NCBI GenBank assembly: GCA_903885595.1
Contig: CAISJJ010000225.1
Span: 1 to 34,758 of the forward strand
Length of the DNA: 34,758 nucleotides
From: an uncultured Bacteroidales bacterium
GTDB taxonomy: Bacteria > Bacteroidota > Bacteroidia > Bacteroidales > FEN-979
Reading direction: 5' to 3'
Part shown: in pieces, positions 14,650-23,302 of the stretch
Layout: every line of letters starts with the position of its first letter
Numbering within the stretch: the first letter of the stretch is position 1
Made by a program: the position numbers and the translations under genes
The notes under the pieces: generated by a model
Told to the model about the DNA's origin: nothing
The model's input: the letters and a program-made list of their open reading frames with translations, nothing else
The model's database searches: none

Positions 14650-16514
14650 CTTAATTCCCTCTCCATTTTACTAATGATCTCCAACGCTTCATTATAGATT
14701 CGCTCCATATTAACTGTCTTTTCTCCGGGGGCAAACCGGGCAAACTCAGTATTGCTGAGTGTTTCAATAAACTGACTGACAGTGGTTTCATTGACATTTT
14801 TAAGGATAAGGGCCTCATGTACTGATTCAACGCTTAATTCGGCCATTGGGATGCTGAACTTATCACTCAGGTAGCCCCAAAGGGACTGGGAGATGGCAAT
14901 ATAAAAATCGTCCTGCTTGCCGCTTTTCTGAAATTCTTCTGCTTTTTGTAACCGCTTTCGTGCAATTTTTGTCGCCCTGAGGTTTTTCATTAGAACGGTA
15001 TCACTGCGGCGGGCGGCAAGTTTCCTCCATAAAACAAGGAAAATCAGGAAGAACAGCAACGGGATGACCAATAAAAGCCAGAATCCAATTGAGGCAAAAA
15101 ATCTTGAACCTGCAATGTTTAGATGAATACCATCATCCTTTATATGCCTGATGTCGCTGCCGATGTATTTAATTTCCTCCTTATTTGCCCCGGAATAGGT
15201 CATTACTGCACCCGGTTCCCCTGCCCCTTTTTCAACTTCAAGAGAAAATTCGGGACTTGAAAGGGACATATATCGCTTTTTTTCCAGATCAAAATAACTG
15301 AAAGTAACGGGTTTAATCATGAATTTACCGGGTTTTCGGGGTATCATCAGGTATTCAAAAACCTGGTTGCCGGAGATGCCGGATGCCGCGGTTTGGATAT
15401 CACTTATGACCTTGGGATCATACGTCTCAAAATCTGGTGGAAAGGTTAAATTCAGCTTATCGATAAGCTGGATATTTCCTCTTCCGCTGATCGTGCATTT
15501 TAAAGTCACGGCCTCGTTGGTCTTCAAACGCGTTTTATCGATTTCAGCACGGAGTGTGAAATTACCGACAGCACCGCTGAAATCAGCAGGTTTGCCCTCT
15601 TCCGGAAGGGGACGTACTGAGATGATAACCGGATTCGATTTCAGGGTTTTCTCCACATTGGCCACCCCGGAATTGAAGAACGAATCATTGAAAAAATCAT
15701 CGAAAAACGGATCACCCGTCCTGGTCTTTGTTTGCCTGCGTACCTGTGCAACACAGGCCAGTTCCAGAGGATCAATTACAAGCCGGCCGCTTTTCAACGG
15801 GAACAAGGCAATTTTCCGGATGTCGGCCACAACGTATTGCTCACCGTCAATAACCTGTGTGGTTTGCTGTAATTTGTCATTTTCCTTCATCAGGTTCTGA
15901 GACCAGAATCCTGAAAAAGAGGAAAGTTTACTGATATTGATCTGAGCGATGGGAACTTTTGTAAAAATCTTATAGGTAATTACAATTCCTTCACCCTGCA
16001 ACGGAGATGAATTGGATGCGAATGCCTTGACATATACATCATTACTGCTGCCGGTAACTCCTGTTCCCGATGACCCGGTTCCTAGGTTCTGGTTTGTAGT
16101 TCCCTGATTTTGTGCCCCGGATGACCCGGAATTCTTGATCACCTTAATCGACAAGGCATTTGATGAATATTGCTTACCATTCACACTAACGGTTGCAGCT
16201 GGGATAGAAAAAGATCCTTCGCGTGTCGCCTGTAAAAGATATGTATAGGTGTAGGTGATCGACATGCTTGTACTTCCATTAACCATCCGGATACTTGAAC
16301 TTGTACTTGTATTCGGGCCACTGAGCATGTCGAGACCCTGGATATTCGGACCACGAAAATTACTACCCTGGGCGTTAAGCGTATAAATAAGCGTAAATGT
16401 CTCCCCTACAACAGCAACTGCTTTTGATTGCGCGGTAAACTGAACATCCTGGGCAAAAGGGTTCGCAGTGCAGATGAGTAATATAACCAGACTAATTAAT
16501 ATTCTATTTAACAT
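14646..16514 (-). CDS. batD: BatD, large envelope protein of the bat complex
   Basis: A 622-residue protein with a signal peptide (about 1-21, ending PFAQD), a long Ser/Thr-rich and beta-strand-rich extracytoplasmic part (with GTGSSGTGVTGSS linker near 145-160), a single membrane helix (about 476-496) followed by a basic cytoplasmic stretch, then an alpha-helical tail with ARFAPGE near 592-598, all as in BatD (oxygen tolerance) proteins. Strand patterns such as IVITYKIFTKVPI recall immunoglobulin-like folds. It lies between batC and batE. Role in the complex is inferred from family and operon; no enzyme motif is seen. Confidence 0.9.
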   Translation of the reverse strand: MLNRILISLVILLICTANPFAQDVQFTAQSKAVAVVGETFTLIYTLNAQGSNFRGPNIQGLDMLSGPNTSTSSSIRMVNGSTSMSITYTYTYLLQATREGSFSIPAATVSVNGKQYSSNALSIKVIKNSGSSGAQNQGTTNQNLGTGSSGTGVTGSSNDVYVKAFASNSSPLQGEGIVITYKIFTKVPIAQINISKLSSFSGFWSQNLMKENDKLQQTTQVIDGEQYVVADIRKIALFPLKSGRLVIDPLELACVAQVRRQTKTRTGDPFFDDFFNDSFFNSGVANVEKTLKSNPVIISVRPLPEEGKPADFSGAVGNFTLRAEIDKTRLKTNEAVTLKCTISGRGNIQLIDKLNLTFPPDFETYDPKVISDIQTAASGISGNQVFEYLMIPRKPGKFMIKPVTFSYFDLEKKRYMSLSSPEFSLEVEKGAGEPGAVMTYSGANKEEIKYIGSDIRHIKDDGIHLNIAGSRFFASIGFWLLLVIPLLFFLIFLVLWRKLAARRSDTVLMKNLRATKIARKRLQKAEEFQKSGKQDDFYIAISQSLWGYLSDKFSIPMAELSVESVHEALILKNVNETTVSQFIETLSNTEFARFAPGEKTVNMERIYNEALEIISKMERELR

Positions 16515-16557
16515 ATGGTCGGTCTATAATAAGTTCAGGGTGTGGGACATGATACGA

Positions 16558-17238
16558 TTACCAATCTTTTTCGATCCCTGTTACCTGAACTTTTGCTTTT
16601 TGCTTCTTTACTTTTTGCATTGTTTTCTTTTCATCATTTTTCAAGGCCTCCAGCATCCGCTCAGCGTCATCTTTGCTGATCTTTTTTTGGTCCTGGGGAG
16701 GTTTTTGCTGATCCTGATTTTTATTCTGGTCTTTATTTTGATCCTGCTTGTCTTTCTGATCCTTTTTATCGTCCTTTTTATCGTCTTTGTTCTGTTGTTG
16801 CTGCTGTTGCTGCTTTTTAAGCATCATTTTGGCATACTCCAGGTTGTATTTTGTATCAAGATTCTTCGGATCGTTAATGAGTGCGTTTTTGTACGAAAGA
16901 ATACTTTTTTCATATTCCTTCGACTGCAGATATGAATTACCCAGGTTATGATAAACTTTGGACTGGAGTTCACGATCCTTATTCTTTTCGGCTAAGTTAG
17001 AATAAATCTTTGCAGCTTCCTCGTAGTTGTTGTTCTTATAAACTGCAGTGCCCAGGTTGAACTGGCCCTTTACCGACTCTTTATTGAGTTCGAGGGCCTT
17101 ACGGTAATCCTTTTCCGCCTCTTTATAATCGCCATTTTCAAACTTACGGTTTCCCTGGCGAAGTAATGCATTCTCCTTTTGTGAATAGGAATTCAGGCAA
17201 GCAAGGAACAGGAATAATATAATAATGCTGATTTTCAT
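16558..17238 (-). CDS. batC: BatC: TPR protein with charged tail
   Basis: A 226-residue protein with a signal peptide (about 1-19), TPR repeats at about 22-135 (RKFENGDYKEAEKDYRKALELN, AVYKNNNYEEAAKIYSNLA, NSYLQSKEYEKSILSYKNAL), a low-complexity Gln/Lys/Asp tract (about 143-187) and the BatC-type end IEKDW. It probably serves as a periplasmic adaptor between BatB and the other Bat proteins; this is inferred from its TPRs and operon place. The Gln codon run at 16796-16815 could be prone to length change. Spacing is 27 bp from batB and 43 bp to batD. Confidence 0.88.
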   Translation of the reverse strand: MKISIIILFLFLACLNSYSQKENALLRQGNRKFENGDYKEAEKDYRKALELNKESVKGQFNLGTAVYKNNNYEEAAKIYSNLAEKNKDRELQSKVYHNLGNSYLQSKEYEKSILSYKNALINDPKNLDTKYNLEYAKMMLKKQQQQQQQNKDDKKDDKKDQKDKQDQNKDQNKNQDQQKPPQDQKKISKDDAERMLEALKNDEKKTMQKVKKQKAKVQVTGIEKDW

Positions 17239-17265
17239 TTTCGGGTTTAAAAACTTATCGACTGA

Positions 17266-18294
17266 TTACTTTTCAAACGGTTTAAATCGTTGGAGCCATT
17301 TTGTTTTTCTTTCAAAAACAAACAGATCAATAATAAGCAGGAAAAGAGCCAGGGCAACAAAATACTGGAAACGGTCTTCATAATCGCTGAATTGCTTTTC
17401 CTCTATTTCGGATTTCTGGATCTTACTTATATCATCAAATATTTTGTTCAACCCCGTTTCTGAGGTCGTTGCCCTGACATACATCCCTTTGCCAATGCTT
17501 GCTATCTGCTGGAGCAGGGTTTCATCCAGTTTACTCATGATGGTTTGCCCGTCGCGGTCTTTACGATAGCCGGTTTGTAAGCCGTTGCTGAACACCGGAA
17601 TTGGGGTTCCTGTGGGTAATCCCATGCCAATCGTATAAATTGTAATATTATTTTTCATGGCAGCATCGGCCTGTTCAAGTACATTTCCTTCATGATCTTC
17701 GCCGTCGGTAATGATAACAATGGCCTTGTTGTGCTTTGATTCGCCAAAACTACTGGCGGCCAATTCAATAGCTGCTCCGATCGCGGTTCCCTGGGTAGCA
17801 ATGAGGCTGGTATTAATGGAAGCGGTGAACATTTTTGCTGCCGCATAATCAGTTGTGATTGGTAATTGGGTGTAGGCCTTTCCTGCAAAAACAATGATGC
17901 CTATCCTGTCGCCCTCTAAGTTATCAATCAAACGCACAATTGATTGCTTTGCACGTTCGAGGCGATCGGGTTTAATATCCTGTGCCATCATGGAATTGGA
18001 GATGTCGAGACAGATCATCAGGTCAATCCCTTTCCGTTTAACTTTCTCGAGCCGGGATCCGGTTTGGGGGTCCGCCAAAGCAAAAATCAGACTGGTCATA
18101 GCCAGCATGATCAGAATAAATTTCAGGATGGGCTTGGATAATGAATAATCGGGCATTAGCTGACGAATCACACTCCAGTCACCATATTTTGCAAGTGTTT
18201 TTTTCTTCCATACGAGAAAAAGTACCAATAACCCTGCGAAAACCGGCACCAGGGCAAGGAGATAAAAATAATATATATGAGCGAATCTGAACAA
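17266..18294 (-). CDS. batB: BatB: von Willebrand factor A membrane protein
   Basis: A 342-residue protein with two N-terminal membrane helices (about 9-28 and 57-74), a VWA domain with the metal-ion-dependent adhesion site DISNS at 97-101, the second site in TQGTAIGAAIEL (about 155-168) and TDGEDH (about 196-201), and a C-terminal helix (about 308-326). VWA domains of this type act in protein-protein contact, probably regulated by MoxR. It follows batA by 59 bp. Length and layout match BatB. The gap contains a small direct repeat (TTAAGTA-type). Confidence 0.88.
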   Translation of the reverse strand: MFRFAHIYYFYLLALVPVFAGLLVLFLVWKKKTLAKYGDWSVIRQLMPDYSLSKPILKFILIMLAMTSLIFALADPQTGSRLEKVKRKGIDLMICLDISNSMMAQDIKPDRLERAKQSIVRLIDNLEGDRIGIIVFAGKAYTQLPITTDYAAAKMFTASINTSLIATQGTAIGAAIELAASSFGESKHNKAIVIITDGEDHEGNVLEQADAAMKNNITIYTIGMGLPTGTPIPVFSNGLQTGYRKDRDGQTIMSKLDETLLQQIASIGKGMYVRATTSETGLNKIFDDISKIQKSEIEEKQFSDYEDRFQYFVALALFLLIIDLFVFERKTKWLQRFKPFEK

Positions 18295-18353
18295 TAGTTA
18301 AGTATTAAGAGTTAAGTACGATACAATTTTAAAAAAAATTCATGCTGCAGGGA

Positions 18354-19349
18354 TCAGGGAATGTTTTTTAAATATAAATATCTTAAAAGCATTTCCATCC
18401 CGATTAAGATAAAAGCTACCAAAACAAAAGGTAAATATTCTTCTTTTTTCTTCCGGAATTCGGTCACATCAATTTTTGATTTCTCCAGTTTGTCAATCTC
18501 CTGGTAAATGGAGCGTAATTTGGCATTGTTGGTGGCACGAAAATATTTTCCATCGGTGCCTTTTGCAACCTCCATTAACAGCGGTTCATCAATTTCAACC
18601 TTCATCATCTGCGTTTGCATACCAAATGGCGTTTGCACCGGATAAGGGGCCTGTCCCATGCTCCCAACCCCGATTGTATAAATGCGTATTCCGTAAAGCT
18701 TCGCAATTTCAGCTGCTGAACGCGGGTCAAGCGAACCCATGTTATTATTACCATCTGTAAGTAAAATGATCACTTTACTGATGGCTTTGCTGCCACGAAG
18801 GCGATTTACTGCGGTTGCCATGCCGTCACCCAGCGCTGTGCCATCATCGATCATGCCACTGTGAATATCCCTGAACAGATTCTTAAGCACCGAATGGTCG
18901 GTAGTGAGCGGGCATTGTGTAAAAGTTTCTCCGCTAAAGATTACCAGTCCGATGCGATCGTTGGGCCGCCCGTCGATAAATTCGATCGCAAGGTCCTTGG
19001 AGGCTTCAAGCCGGTCGGGTTTAAAATCCATCGCCAGCATCGATCCGCTTACATCCAGGGCTAGGATAAGGTCGATACCCTCAACACTGATATCCTGACG
19101 GCTGAGACTCGTCTGGGGACGTGCCAATGCAATAATCAGCAGTGTTAACGCCATTAACCTTAAGATATAAAGGCCGTGGTAGGTGTAAAACTTCAGATTC
19201 CGCCCTACCTGGGCAAATCCAATTGTGGTACTCACCTGAAGATCGGCTGTATATCTTTTTTTCCGGTAGAAATACCAGGCCGCCAGCACAGGTATGACCA
19301 GGAGGAGGAACAGGAAGCCGGGATTGCCGAATGTCAGCGATTTAAACAT
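18354..19349 (-). CDS. batA: BatA: von Willebrand factor A membrane protein
   Basis: A 331-residue VWA protein with N-terminal helices (about 11-28 and 57-75), a VWA domain whose MIDAS is DVSGS (99-103), then DDGTALGDGMA around 165-175 and TDGNNN near 200, and a C-terminal helix (about 305-325). It is the paralogue of batB and first of the batABCDE series here. It begins after a heptamer array (19354-19388) only 5 bp before the start codon. Family role: envelope complex with MoxR; the phenotype (aerotolerance) was reported for Bacteroides, not shown here. Confidence 0.9.
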   Translation of the reverse strand: MFKSLTFGNPGFLFLLLVIPVLAAWYFYRKKRYTADLQVSTTIGFAQVGRNLKFYTYHGLYILRLMALTLLIIALARPQTSLSRQDISVEGIDLILALDVSGSMLAMDFKPDRLEASKDLAIEFIDGRPNDRIGLVIFSGETFTQCPLTTDHSVLKNLFRDIHSGMIDDGTALGDGMATAVNRLRGSKAISKVIILLTDGNNNMGSLDPRSAAEIAKLYGIRIYTIGVGSMGQAPYPVQTPFGMQTQMMKVEIDEPLLMEVAKGTDGKYFRATNNAKLRSIYQEIDKLEKSKIDVTEFRKKKEEYLPFVLVAFILIGMEMLLRYLYLKNIP

Positions 19350-19353
19350 ATTT

Positions 19354-19388
19354 CAGACTCAAAATTCAAAATTCAAAATTCAAAACTC
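19354..19388. repeat. Heptamer tandem array (AAAATTC), about five copies
   Basis: AAAATTC at 19361, 19368 and 19375, with AAAACTC at 19382 and CAGACTC at 19354. It lies immediately upstream of batA, on the coding strand reading GAATTTT, and is AT-rich. It is a shorter array than those at 4835 and 25562. Confidence 0.75.
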
Positions 19389-19488
19389 ATAACCACAAAT
19401 CAAAATTACAAACTGATCGTATCAAACAAATTTCTAATGTCAAACCTATATTTATAGCCATGATCAGGCATCAAAAATCAACTGGTTT

Positions 19489-20481
19489 TCACGGCTGAAT
19501 TTCCGGTTTATCATCAGGTCGCATGAAACTTTTATCAGTCAACACTGTCTCTCCGATGGTTAAATTCACAAATTCAATTCCTTCGGTCAGGCTTTTTTCA
19601 TTCTCAGAAGCAACCGGGTTCTGTTTTGCAAATTTTACCATATCGGCAAGGATGAGCAGGTTCCTAAGTTTATCAATAGCCTTGTGCGCACATACATTAT
19701 TTCCTGTCAGGCTTTCTAATATTTCAGCGCTGGTTTGTTCAAGTGCAGGTAATTTGAAACGATTTTCAATGTACCTCCTCAGAATTTCGGTCAGTTCAGA
19801 ATAATAGTCCTTGATCTTTCCTGCCTGCCAAAGTTTTTTCACCCTCAGTTTCTCCATCTCCTGAAGTGCAATTTCATGCGGTAAAAGAACTACTTTGGGT
19901 TTCAGAATGAAAATGGGTTCTTTCTTTCTTCGTTTTCTGATAAACCAGATTGCTCCTGCAATTATTGCAAGGGCGGCCAATGCCAGAAGAATCCATGGGA
20001 GCATTTCACGAAATGTTATGGGGATCTTCAAAGGCCCAATGATCGGTTTGATAGCCTGGGTAGTATCGACCTTCACAGTATGCACGGCAAGTAACATCAT
20101 GCCAGATACTGCCATTTGGCTTGTTGTATCCGGTATGAGCCTGTATTTAAACGGAATCTGGGGAATCGTATAAAATCCGGAATCATAGCAGGTGAAATTC
20201 AGTTGCTGAGAAAATGTAACTGATTTTTTATCAGCAGTATAGGCCGTATCAATTTTTCCACGACCAATAACAGTTATAATTCCAAGGATGGTATCAGGTA
20301 TAAAAGGCCATAGTACCTGAGACCGGGCCGGGCCGGTAAACTTCAGGGTAACACCCACATGGTCGCCAATCAGCATGGCATTGGTATCAAGTTTTGCAGT
20401 TACTTTTACATCCTGTGCAAAGCTACCCAGAACAATGCCAATTAAACAAACCGTTATAATAAACCCCGTTAAAATTCTCAT
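19489..20481 (-). CDS. Bat-operon membrane protein of DUF4381-like type
   Basis: A 330-residue protein with a signal peptide (about 1-22, ending SFAQD), an extracytoplasmic beta-rich part to about residue 160, one membrane helix (162-181) and a basic then helical cytoplasmic tail containing LLPHEIALQEMEKLRVKKLW and YYSELTEILRRYIENRF. That last stretch resembles the cytoplasmic region of DUF4381-like and BatD-related proteins, also predicted to bind the MoxR-DUF58 machinery. It lies between DUF58 and batA in the operon. The extracellular half resembles a short BatD. I would not assign a gene symbol. Confidence 0.7.
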   Translation of the reverse strand: MRILTGFIITVCLIGIVLGSFAQDVKVTAKLDTNAMLIGDHVGVTLKFTGPARSQVLWPFIPDTILGIITVIGRGKIDTAYTADKKSVTFSQQLNFTCYDSGFYTIPQIPFKYRLIPDTTSQMAVSGMMLLAVHTVKVDTTQAIKPIIGPLKIPITFREMLPWILLALAALAIIAGAIWFIRKRRKKEPIFILKPKVVLLPHEIALQEMEKLRVKKLWQAGKIKDYYSELTEILRRYIENRFKLPALEQTSAEILESLTGNNVCAHKAIDKLRNLLILADMVKFAKQNPVASENEKSLTEGIEFVNLTIGETVLTDKSFMRPDDKPEIQP

Positions 20482-20511
20482 CTTGATTCTTCACCATATA
20501 TGATTATAGTG

Positions 20512-20539
20512 AATTAGTAATTTTTAATTAGTAATTTTA
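20512..20539. repeat. Two 14-bp direct repeats (AATTAGTAATTTT)
   Basis: AATTAGTAATTTTT (20512-20525) is followed by AATTAGTAATTTTA (20526-20539). It is in the short gap between the DUF58 stop and the start of the next gene of the operon, and is AT-rich. Confidence 0.6.
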
Positions 20540-20548
20540 AATTTTCAC

Positions 20549-21424
20549 TTATCTCCTTGCACTCCTTTTCCTGAAAAGTCCCATCAGGGGTTTGATATAA
20601 TCCTGATTCGTGGCAATTTTTGCAACATCCACACCACTTCGCAGGAAGGTATCATTCAGGTATTCGCTATGCGCAGCATACCAATTGTTATATTGGCGCC
20701 GAACTTTGCGGTCGGATGAGTCTATCCATATCTGCTTGTTTGCTTCCGGATCGCGGGCACGGATCAGCCCTACATCGGGCAGCTCAAGTTCACGATCATC
20801 ATAAATCCGGACAGCAATCAGGTCATGTTTTTTATTTGCGATCTTGATCGCATCTTCAAATCCCCGGTCCAGAAAGTCGCTCAGCAGGAAAGCAGTACAC
20901 CTTTTCTTTATTGCATTGGTAAGGTACCGCAATGGTTCTGTGAGGTTAGTTCCCTGTTGCTGGGGTCTGAATTCGATCAGCTCACGGATTATGCGCAGAA
21001 TGTGCGAGGTTCCTTTTTTAGGAGGAATGAATTTTTCAACTGTTTTACTAAAGAAAAGCACACCGACTTTATCATTATTCTGGATCGCGCTGAAGGCCAG
21101 CACAGCTGCAATTTCAGTTATCACCTCCTGTTTGAGGGTTTTCTGTGTGCCATACGAGTTCGATGCGCTGACATCAATCAGGAGCATCACTGTTAATTCA
21201 CGTTCTTCATCGAAAATTTTTATATAGGGATGATTGAAGCGGGCAGTAACGTTCCAGTCAATGCTGCGGATATCGTCACCGGGCTGGTATTCCCGAACTT
21301 CCGAAAAAGCCATCCCCCTGCCCTTGAAGACAGAATGGTATTGCCCGGAGAAGATCTGGTTACTCAATCCCCGGGTTTTAATTTCAATTTTCCGAACTTT
21401 CTTGAACAGTTCTGCGGATTCCAT
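20549..21424 (-). CDS. DUF58 domain protein (MoxR-associated VWA)
   Basis: A 291-residue cytoplasmic protein with the DUF58 signature REYQPGDDIRSIDWN at about 44-58, then a VWA-like fold with DVSAS at 84-88. DUF58 proteins nearly always accompany MoxR ATPases. It starts MESAELFKKVRKIEIKTRGL, characteristic of the Bat group, and lies 88 bp downstream of moxR across two octamer arrays that form a hairpin. It probably supports MoxR-driven assembly of the Bat proteins (inferred). Confidence 0.92.
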   Translation of the reverse strand: MESAELFKKVRKIEIKTRGLSNQIFSGQYHSVFKGRGMAFSEVREYQPGDDIRSIDWNVTARFNHPYIKIFDEERELTVMLLIDVSASNSYGTQKTLKQEVITEIAAVLAFSAIQNNDKVGVLFFSKTVEKFIPPKKGTSHILRIIRELIEFRPQQQGTNLTEPLRYLTNAIKKRCTAFLLSDFLDRGFEDAIKIANKKHDLIAVRIYDDRELELPDVGLIRARDPEANKQIWIDSSDRKVRRQYNNWYAAHSEYLNDTFLRSGVDVAKIATNQDYIKPLMGLFRKRSARR

Positions 21425-21432
21425 ATTTTGTT

Positions 21433-21510
21433 AGGTAGTGAGGTAGTGAGGTGGTGAGGTGGTGAGGTGGTGAAATTTCGCTATTTCGCCACCTCGCTAT
21501 TTCGCTGATT
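21433..21510. repeat. Two opposed octamer arrays forming a hairpin
   Basis: GAGGTAGT / GAGGTGGT units run from 21433 to 21472 (five copies), then CGCTATTT / CGCCACCT units from 21479 to 21510 (about four, last degenerate). GAGGTGGTGAAAT (21464-21476) pairs with ATTTCGCCACCTC (21483-21495), 12 of 13 positions, around a TTCGCT loop. It lies just after the moxR stop (21513-21515) and before DUF58, so it could attenuate readthrough between the genes or protect the upstream RNA; no T-run follows the stem on the coding strand. Confidence 0.8.
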
Positions 21511-21512
21511 TT

Positions 21513-22505
21513 TTAGGGAACTTCAACCGTATTTAAAATCTCATTGATAATATCTTCTGAAGTGATATTTTCTGCTTCAGCTTCGTAGGTGAGGCCAATC
21601 CGGTGGCGGAGAACATCGTGTGCAATGGCCCGGATATCTTCAGGAATTACATAACCACGGCGTTTGATAAACGCATATGCTTTCGCTGCAAGGGCAAGAT
21701 AAATGCTTGCGCGGGGAGATCCGCCATAGCTGATAAGTCCGACAAATTTCTTTAGTTTATAATCGGCCGGAAAACGGCTGGCAAATACAATATCGGTAAT
21801 ATAATTTTCAATCTTTTCATCCAGGTAGACCTCGCGTGCAATAGCCCTTGCACGCATAATATCTTCGGTAGTTATGATCGGGCTGGTTTTGAAGGTTTCG
21901 TTGCCGATGTTCTGCCGGATGATCATTTTTTCTTCTTTTTTATCAGGGTAACCGATTACCACCTTGAGCATGAAACGGTCAACCTGGGCCTCAGGCAGCG
22001 GATAGGTACCTTCCTGTTCGATAGGGTTCTCCGTGGCAAGAACCAGGAATGGTTCGGGTAAAAAGAAGGTTTCGTCTCCGATGGTAACCTGTCGTTCCTG
22101 CATGGCTTCAAGTAAAGCGCTCTGCACTTTAGCCGGGCTCCTGTTTATTTCATCGGCAAGGATAAAGTTGGCGAAAATGGGTCCCTTACGCACCTTAAAC
22201 TCCTCGTTTTTCTGACTGTAGATCAGGGTGCCTAGCAAGTCGGCAGGAAGAAGGTCGGGTGTGAACTGGATGCGACTGAATTTTGCTTCGATGCAATTCG
22301 CCAGTGATTTTATTGCCAATGTTTTAGCCAATCCCGGCACACCTTCTAACAGAATGTGTCCATTTGCTAATAATCCAATCATCAGGCGTTCAATCATCTG
22401 TTTCTGTCCAATGATGACCTTGTGCATTTCCATGGTCACCATATCGACAAATGCGCTTTCTTTTTGGATCCTTTCGTTCAATTCTTTGATGTCAGTTTCA
22501 AACAT
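21513..22505 (-). CDS. MoxR family AAA+ ATPase of the bat operon
   Basis: A 330-residue ATPase with Walker A GVPGLAKT at 55-62, Walker [10 protein letters not shown] at 114-122, sensor 1 [22 protein letters not shown] around 157-178, and the usual MoxR C-terminal region. MoxR ATPases act as chaperone-like machines that insert cofactors or assemble VWA proteins. It leads the bat operon, with its own -7 promoter element (22526-22533) and a GTTAA box cluster further upstream. Ends in NTVEVP. Identity firm; the client proteins are inferred from the operon. Confidence 0.93.
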   Translation of the reverse strand: MFETDIKELNERIQKESAFVDMVTMEMHKVIIGQKQMIERLMIGLLANGHILLEGVPGLAKTLAIKSLANCIEAKFSRIQFTPDLLPADLLGTLIYSQKNEEFKVRKGPIFANFILADEINRSPAKVQSALLEAMQERQVTIGDETFFLPEPFLVLATENPIEQEGTYPLPEAQVDRFMLKVVIGYPDKKEEKMIIRQNIGNETFKTSPIITTEDIMRARAIAREVYLDEKIENYITDIVFASRFPADYKLKKFVGLISYGGSPRASIYLALAAKAYAFIKRRGYVIPEDIRAIAHDVLRHRIGLTYEAEAENITSEDIINEILNTVEVP

Positions 22506-22525
22506 GATATTGTTATTTAAGGGTG

Positions 22526-22533
22526 CAAATTTA
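22526..22533 (-). promoter_or_regulatory. Probable bat operon promoter -7 element
   Basis: The minus strand reads TAAATTTG, matching TAnnTTTG, 20 bp before the moxR ATG, then GCACCCTTAAAT, nearly as at the gldF element. A -33 TTTG is not at the usual distance. Upstream on the minus strand there are GTTAA boxes (22566-22609). Confidence 0.55.
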
Positions 22534-22565
22534 TTAAATGCAAAAAACGTACAGCATATAATGAT

Positions 22566-22609
22566 GTTAATATTTGTTAACCATTTCGTTAAAAAAATGT
22601 TAATGTTAA
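22566..22609. promoter_or_regulatory. Phased GTTAA box cluster upstream of moxR
   Basis: GTTAA occurs on the plus strand at 22566, 22576, 22588, 22599 and 22605, spaced 10, 12, 11 and 6 bp. Four copies follow roughly one helical turn, between the rlmH stop and the moxR promoter element. It may be an operator or simply an AT-rich stretch; no known regulator is recognised. Confidence 0.3.
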
Positions 22610-22624
22610 TGGCACTTCCTGGCT

Positions 22625-23098
22625 TTATTCATGATGGTAGGATTCTCCCCGGAGGATAGTAAGCGCCCTATATAGCTGTTCAGTAAAGAACAGCCGTATC
22701 ATTTGGTGAGAAAACGTCATTTGTGAGAGAGAAAGTATGAATGATGCTTTTTTTTTCAAACTTTCGTCAAAACCAAATGGCCCCCCCACTGCAAAAAGCA
22801 GGTTTTTATTGCCTGAAATGAACTGTCTGTTCAGAAAGGATGCAAATTCAACCGACCGCATCTCTTTCCCACGTTCATCGAGCAGGACGAGGATATCTCC
22901 CGTTTGAATATATTTACTGATCATTTCCGATTCGCGATGGTTTTGTTCCTGTTGTGAAAGGTTTGCGGCATTCTTAACCGCAGGAATTTCGGTAAGTTCA
23001 AAAGGAATGTATCTTTTAATGCGTGTTTCATACTCGCGTATTCCTGCCTTCAGGAAATCTTCTTCAGTTTTTCCAATAAGTAAGAGCCTGATTTTCAT
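22625..23098 (-). CDS. rlmH: 23S rRNA pseudouridine-1915 N3-methyltransferase
   Basis: A 157-residue SPOUT methyltransferase that methylates pseudouridine 1915 of 23S rRNA on the assembled ribosome. The SAM-binding knot segments VGGPFGFD (104-111), LSLSQMTFSHQ (122-132) and the family end YHHE (154-157) are all visible. Length is standard. It lies upstream of moxR on the same strand but the 119-bp gap holds the moxR promoter. The region upstream of it carries the second inverted-end element (23130-23191). Identification is firm. Confidence 0.95.
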   Translation of the reverse strand: MKIRLLLIGKTEEDFLKAGIREYETRIKRYIPFELTEIPAVKNAANLSQQEQNHRESEMISKYIQTGDILVLLDERGKEMRSVEFASFLNRQFISGNKNLLFAVGGPFGFDESLKKKASFILSLSQMTFSHQMIRLFFTEQLYRALTILRGESYHHE

Positions 23099-23129
23099 GT
23101 GTTAGTATTTATTTTTTACAAAACGGTCA

Positions 23130-23191
23130 CATGGAATACCCATATTATAATTCACGGTTTGCATTAACACAGTTAGGCTGGATATTTGATA
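23130..23191. repeat. Small intergenic element with inverted-like ends (copy 2)
   Basis: Begins CATGGAATACC (23130-23140), identical to the 1610 copy, includes ATTCACGGTT (23149-23158), and ends GGATATTTGAT (23180-23190), which matches the other right end at 8 of 11 positions. The distance between ends agrees with copy 1 within 2 bp. Non-coding, in the 204-bp gap between divergent rlmH and the DUF4783 gene. Confidence 0.5.
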
Positions 23192-23229
23192 ATTCTGATA
23201 CAAAGATGAGAAATTTGGACGAATTTTTG

Positions 23230-23237
23230 TAAATTTG
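23230..23237 (+). promoter_or_regulatory. Probable promoter -7 element of the DUF4783-nadC-yihY unit
   Basis: TAAATTTG matches TAnnTTTG, 65 bp before the DUF4783 ATG at 23303. A TTTG lies at 23214-23217, closer than usual. No such element is seen before nadC or yihY, supporting one transcript. Confidence 0.5.
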
Positions 23238-23302
23238 TGAAAGCATTTAACATGGAGATCTGTTTTCAACTATCAATAAGTTGCATTTAAATTATCAATC
23301 CT

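Noticed and set aside
15319-15900. Plus-strand frame of 193 codons
   Set aside because: Antisense to batD, no start signal or recognisable motif.
16468-16935. Plus-strand frame of 155 codons rich in Leu/Val/Ile
   Set aside because: It is antisense to the Gln/Lys/Asp-rich tail of batC; the hydrophobic composition is the complement of that tract.
18298-18318. AGTTAAGT direct repeat between batA and batB
   Set aside because: Only two short copies; may belong to the same tendency as the arrays but is too short to list as one.
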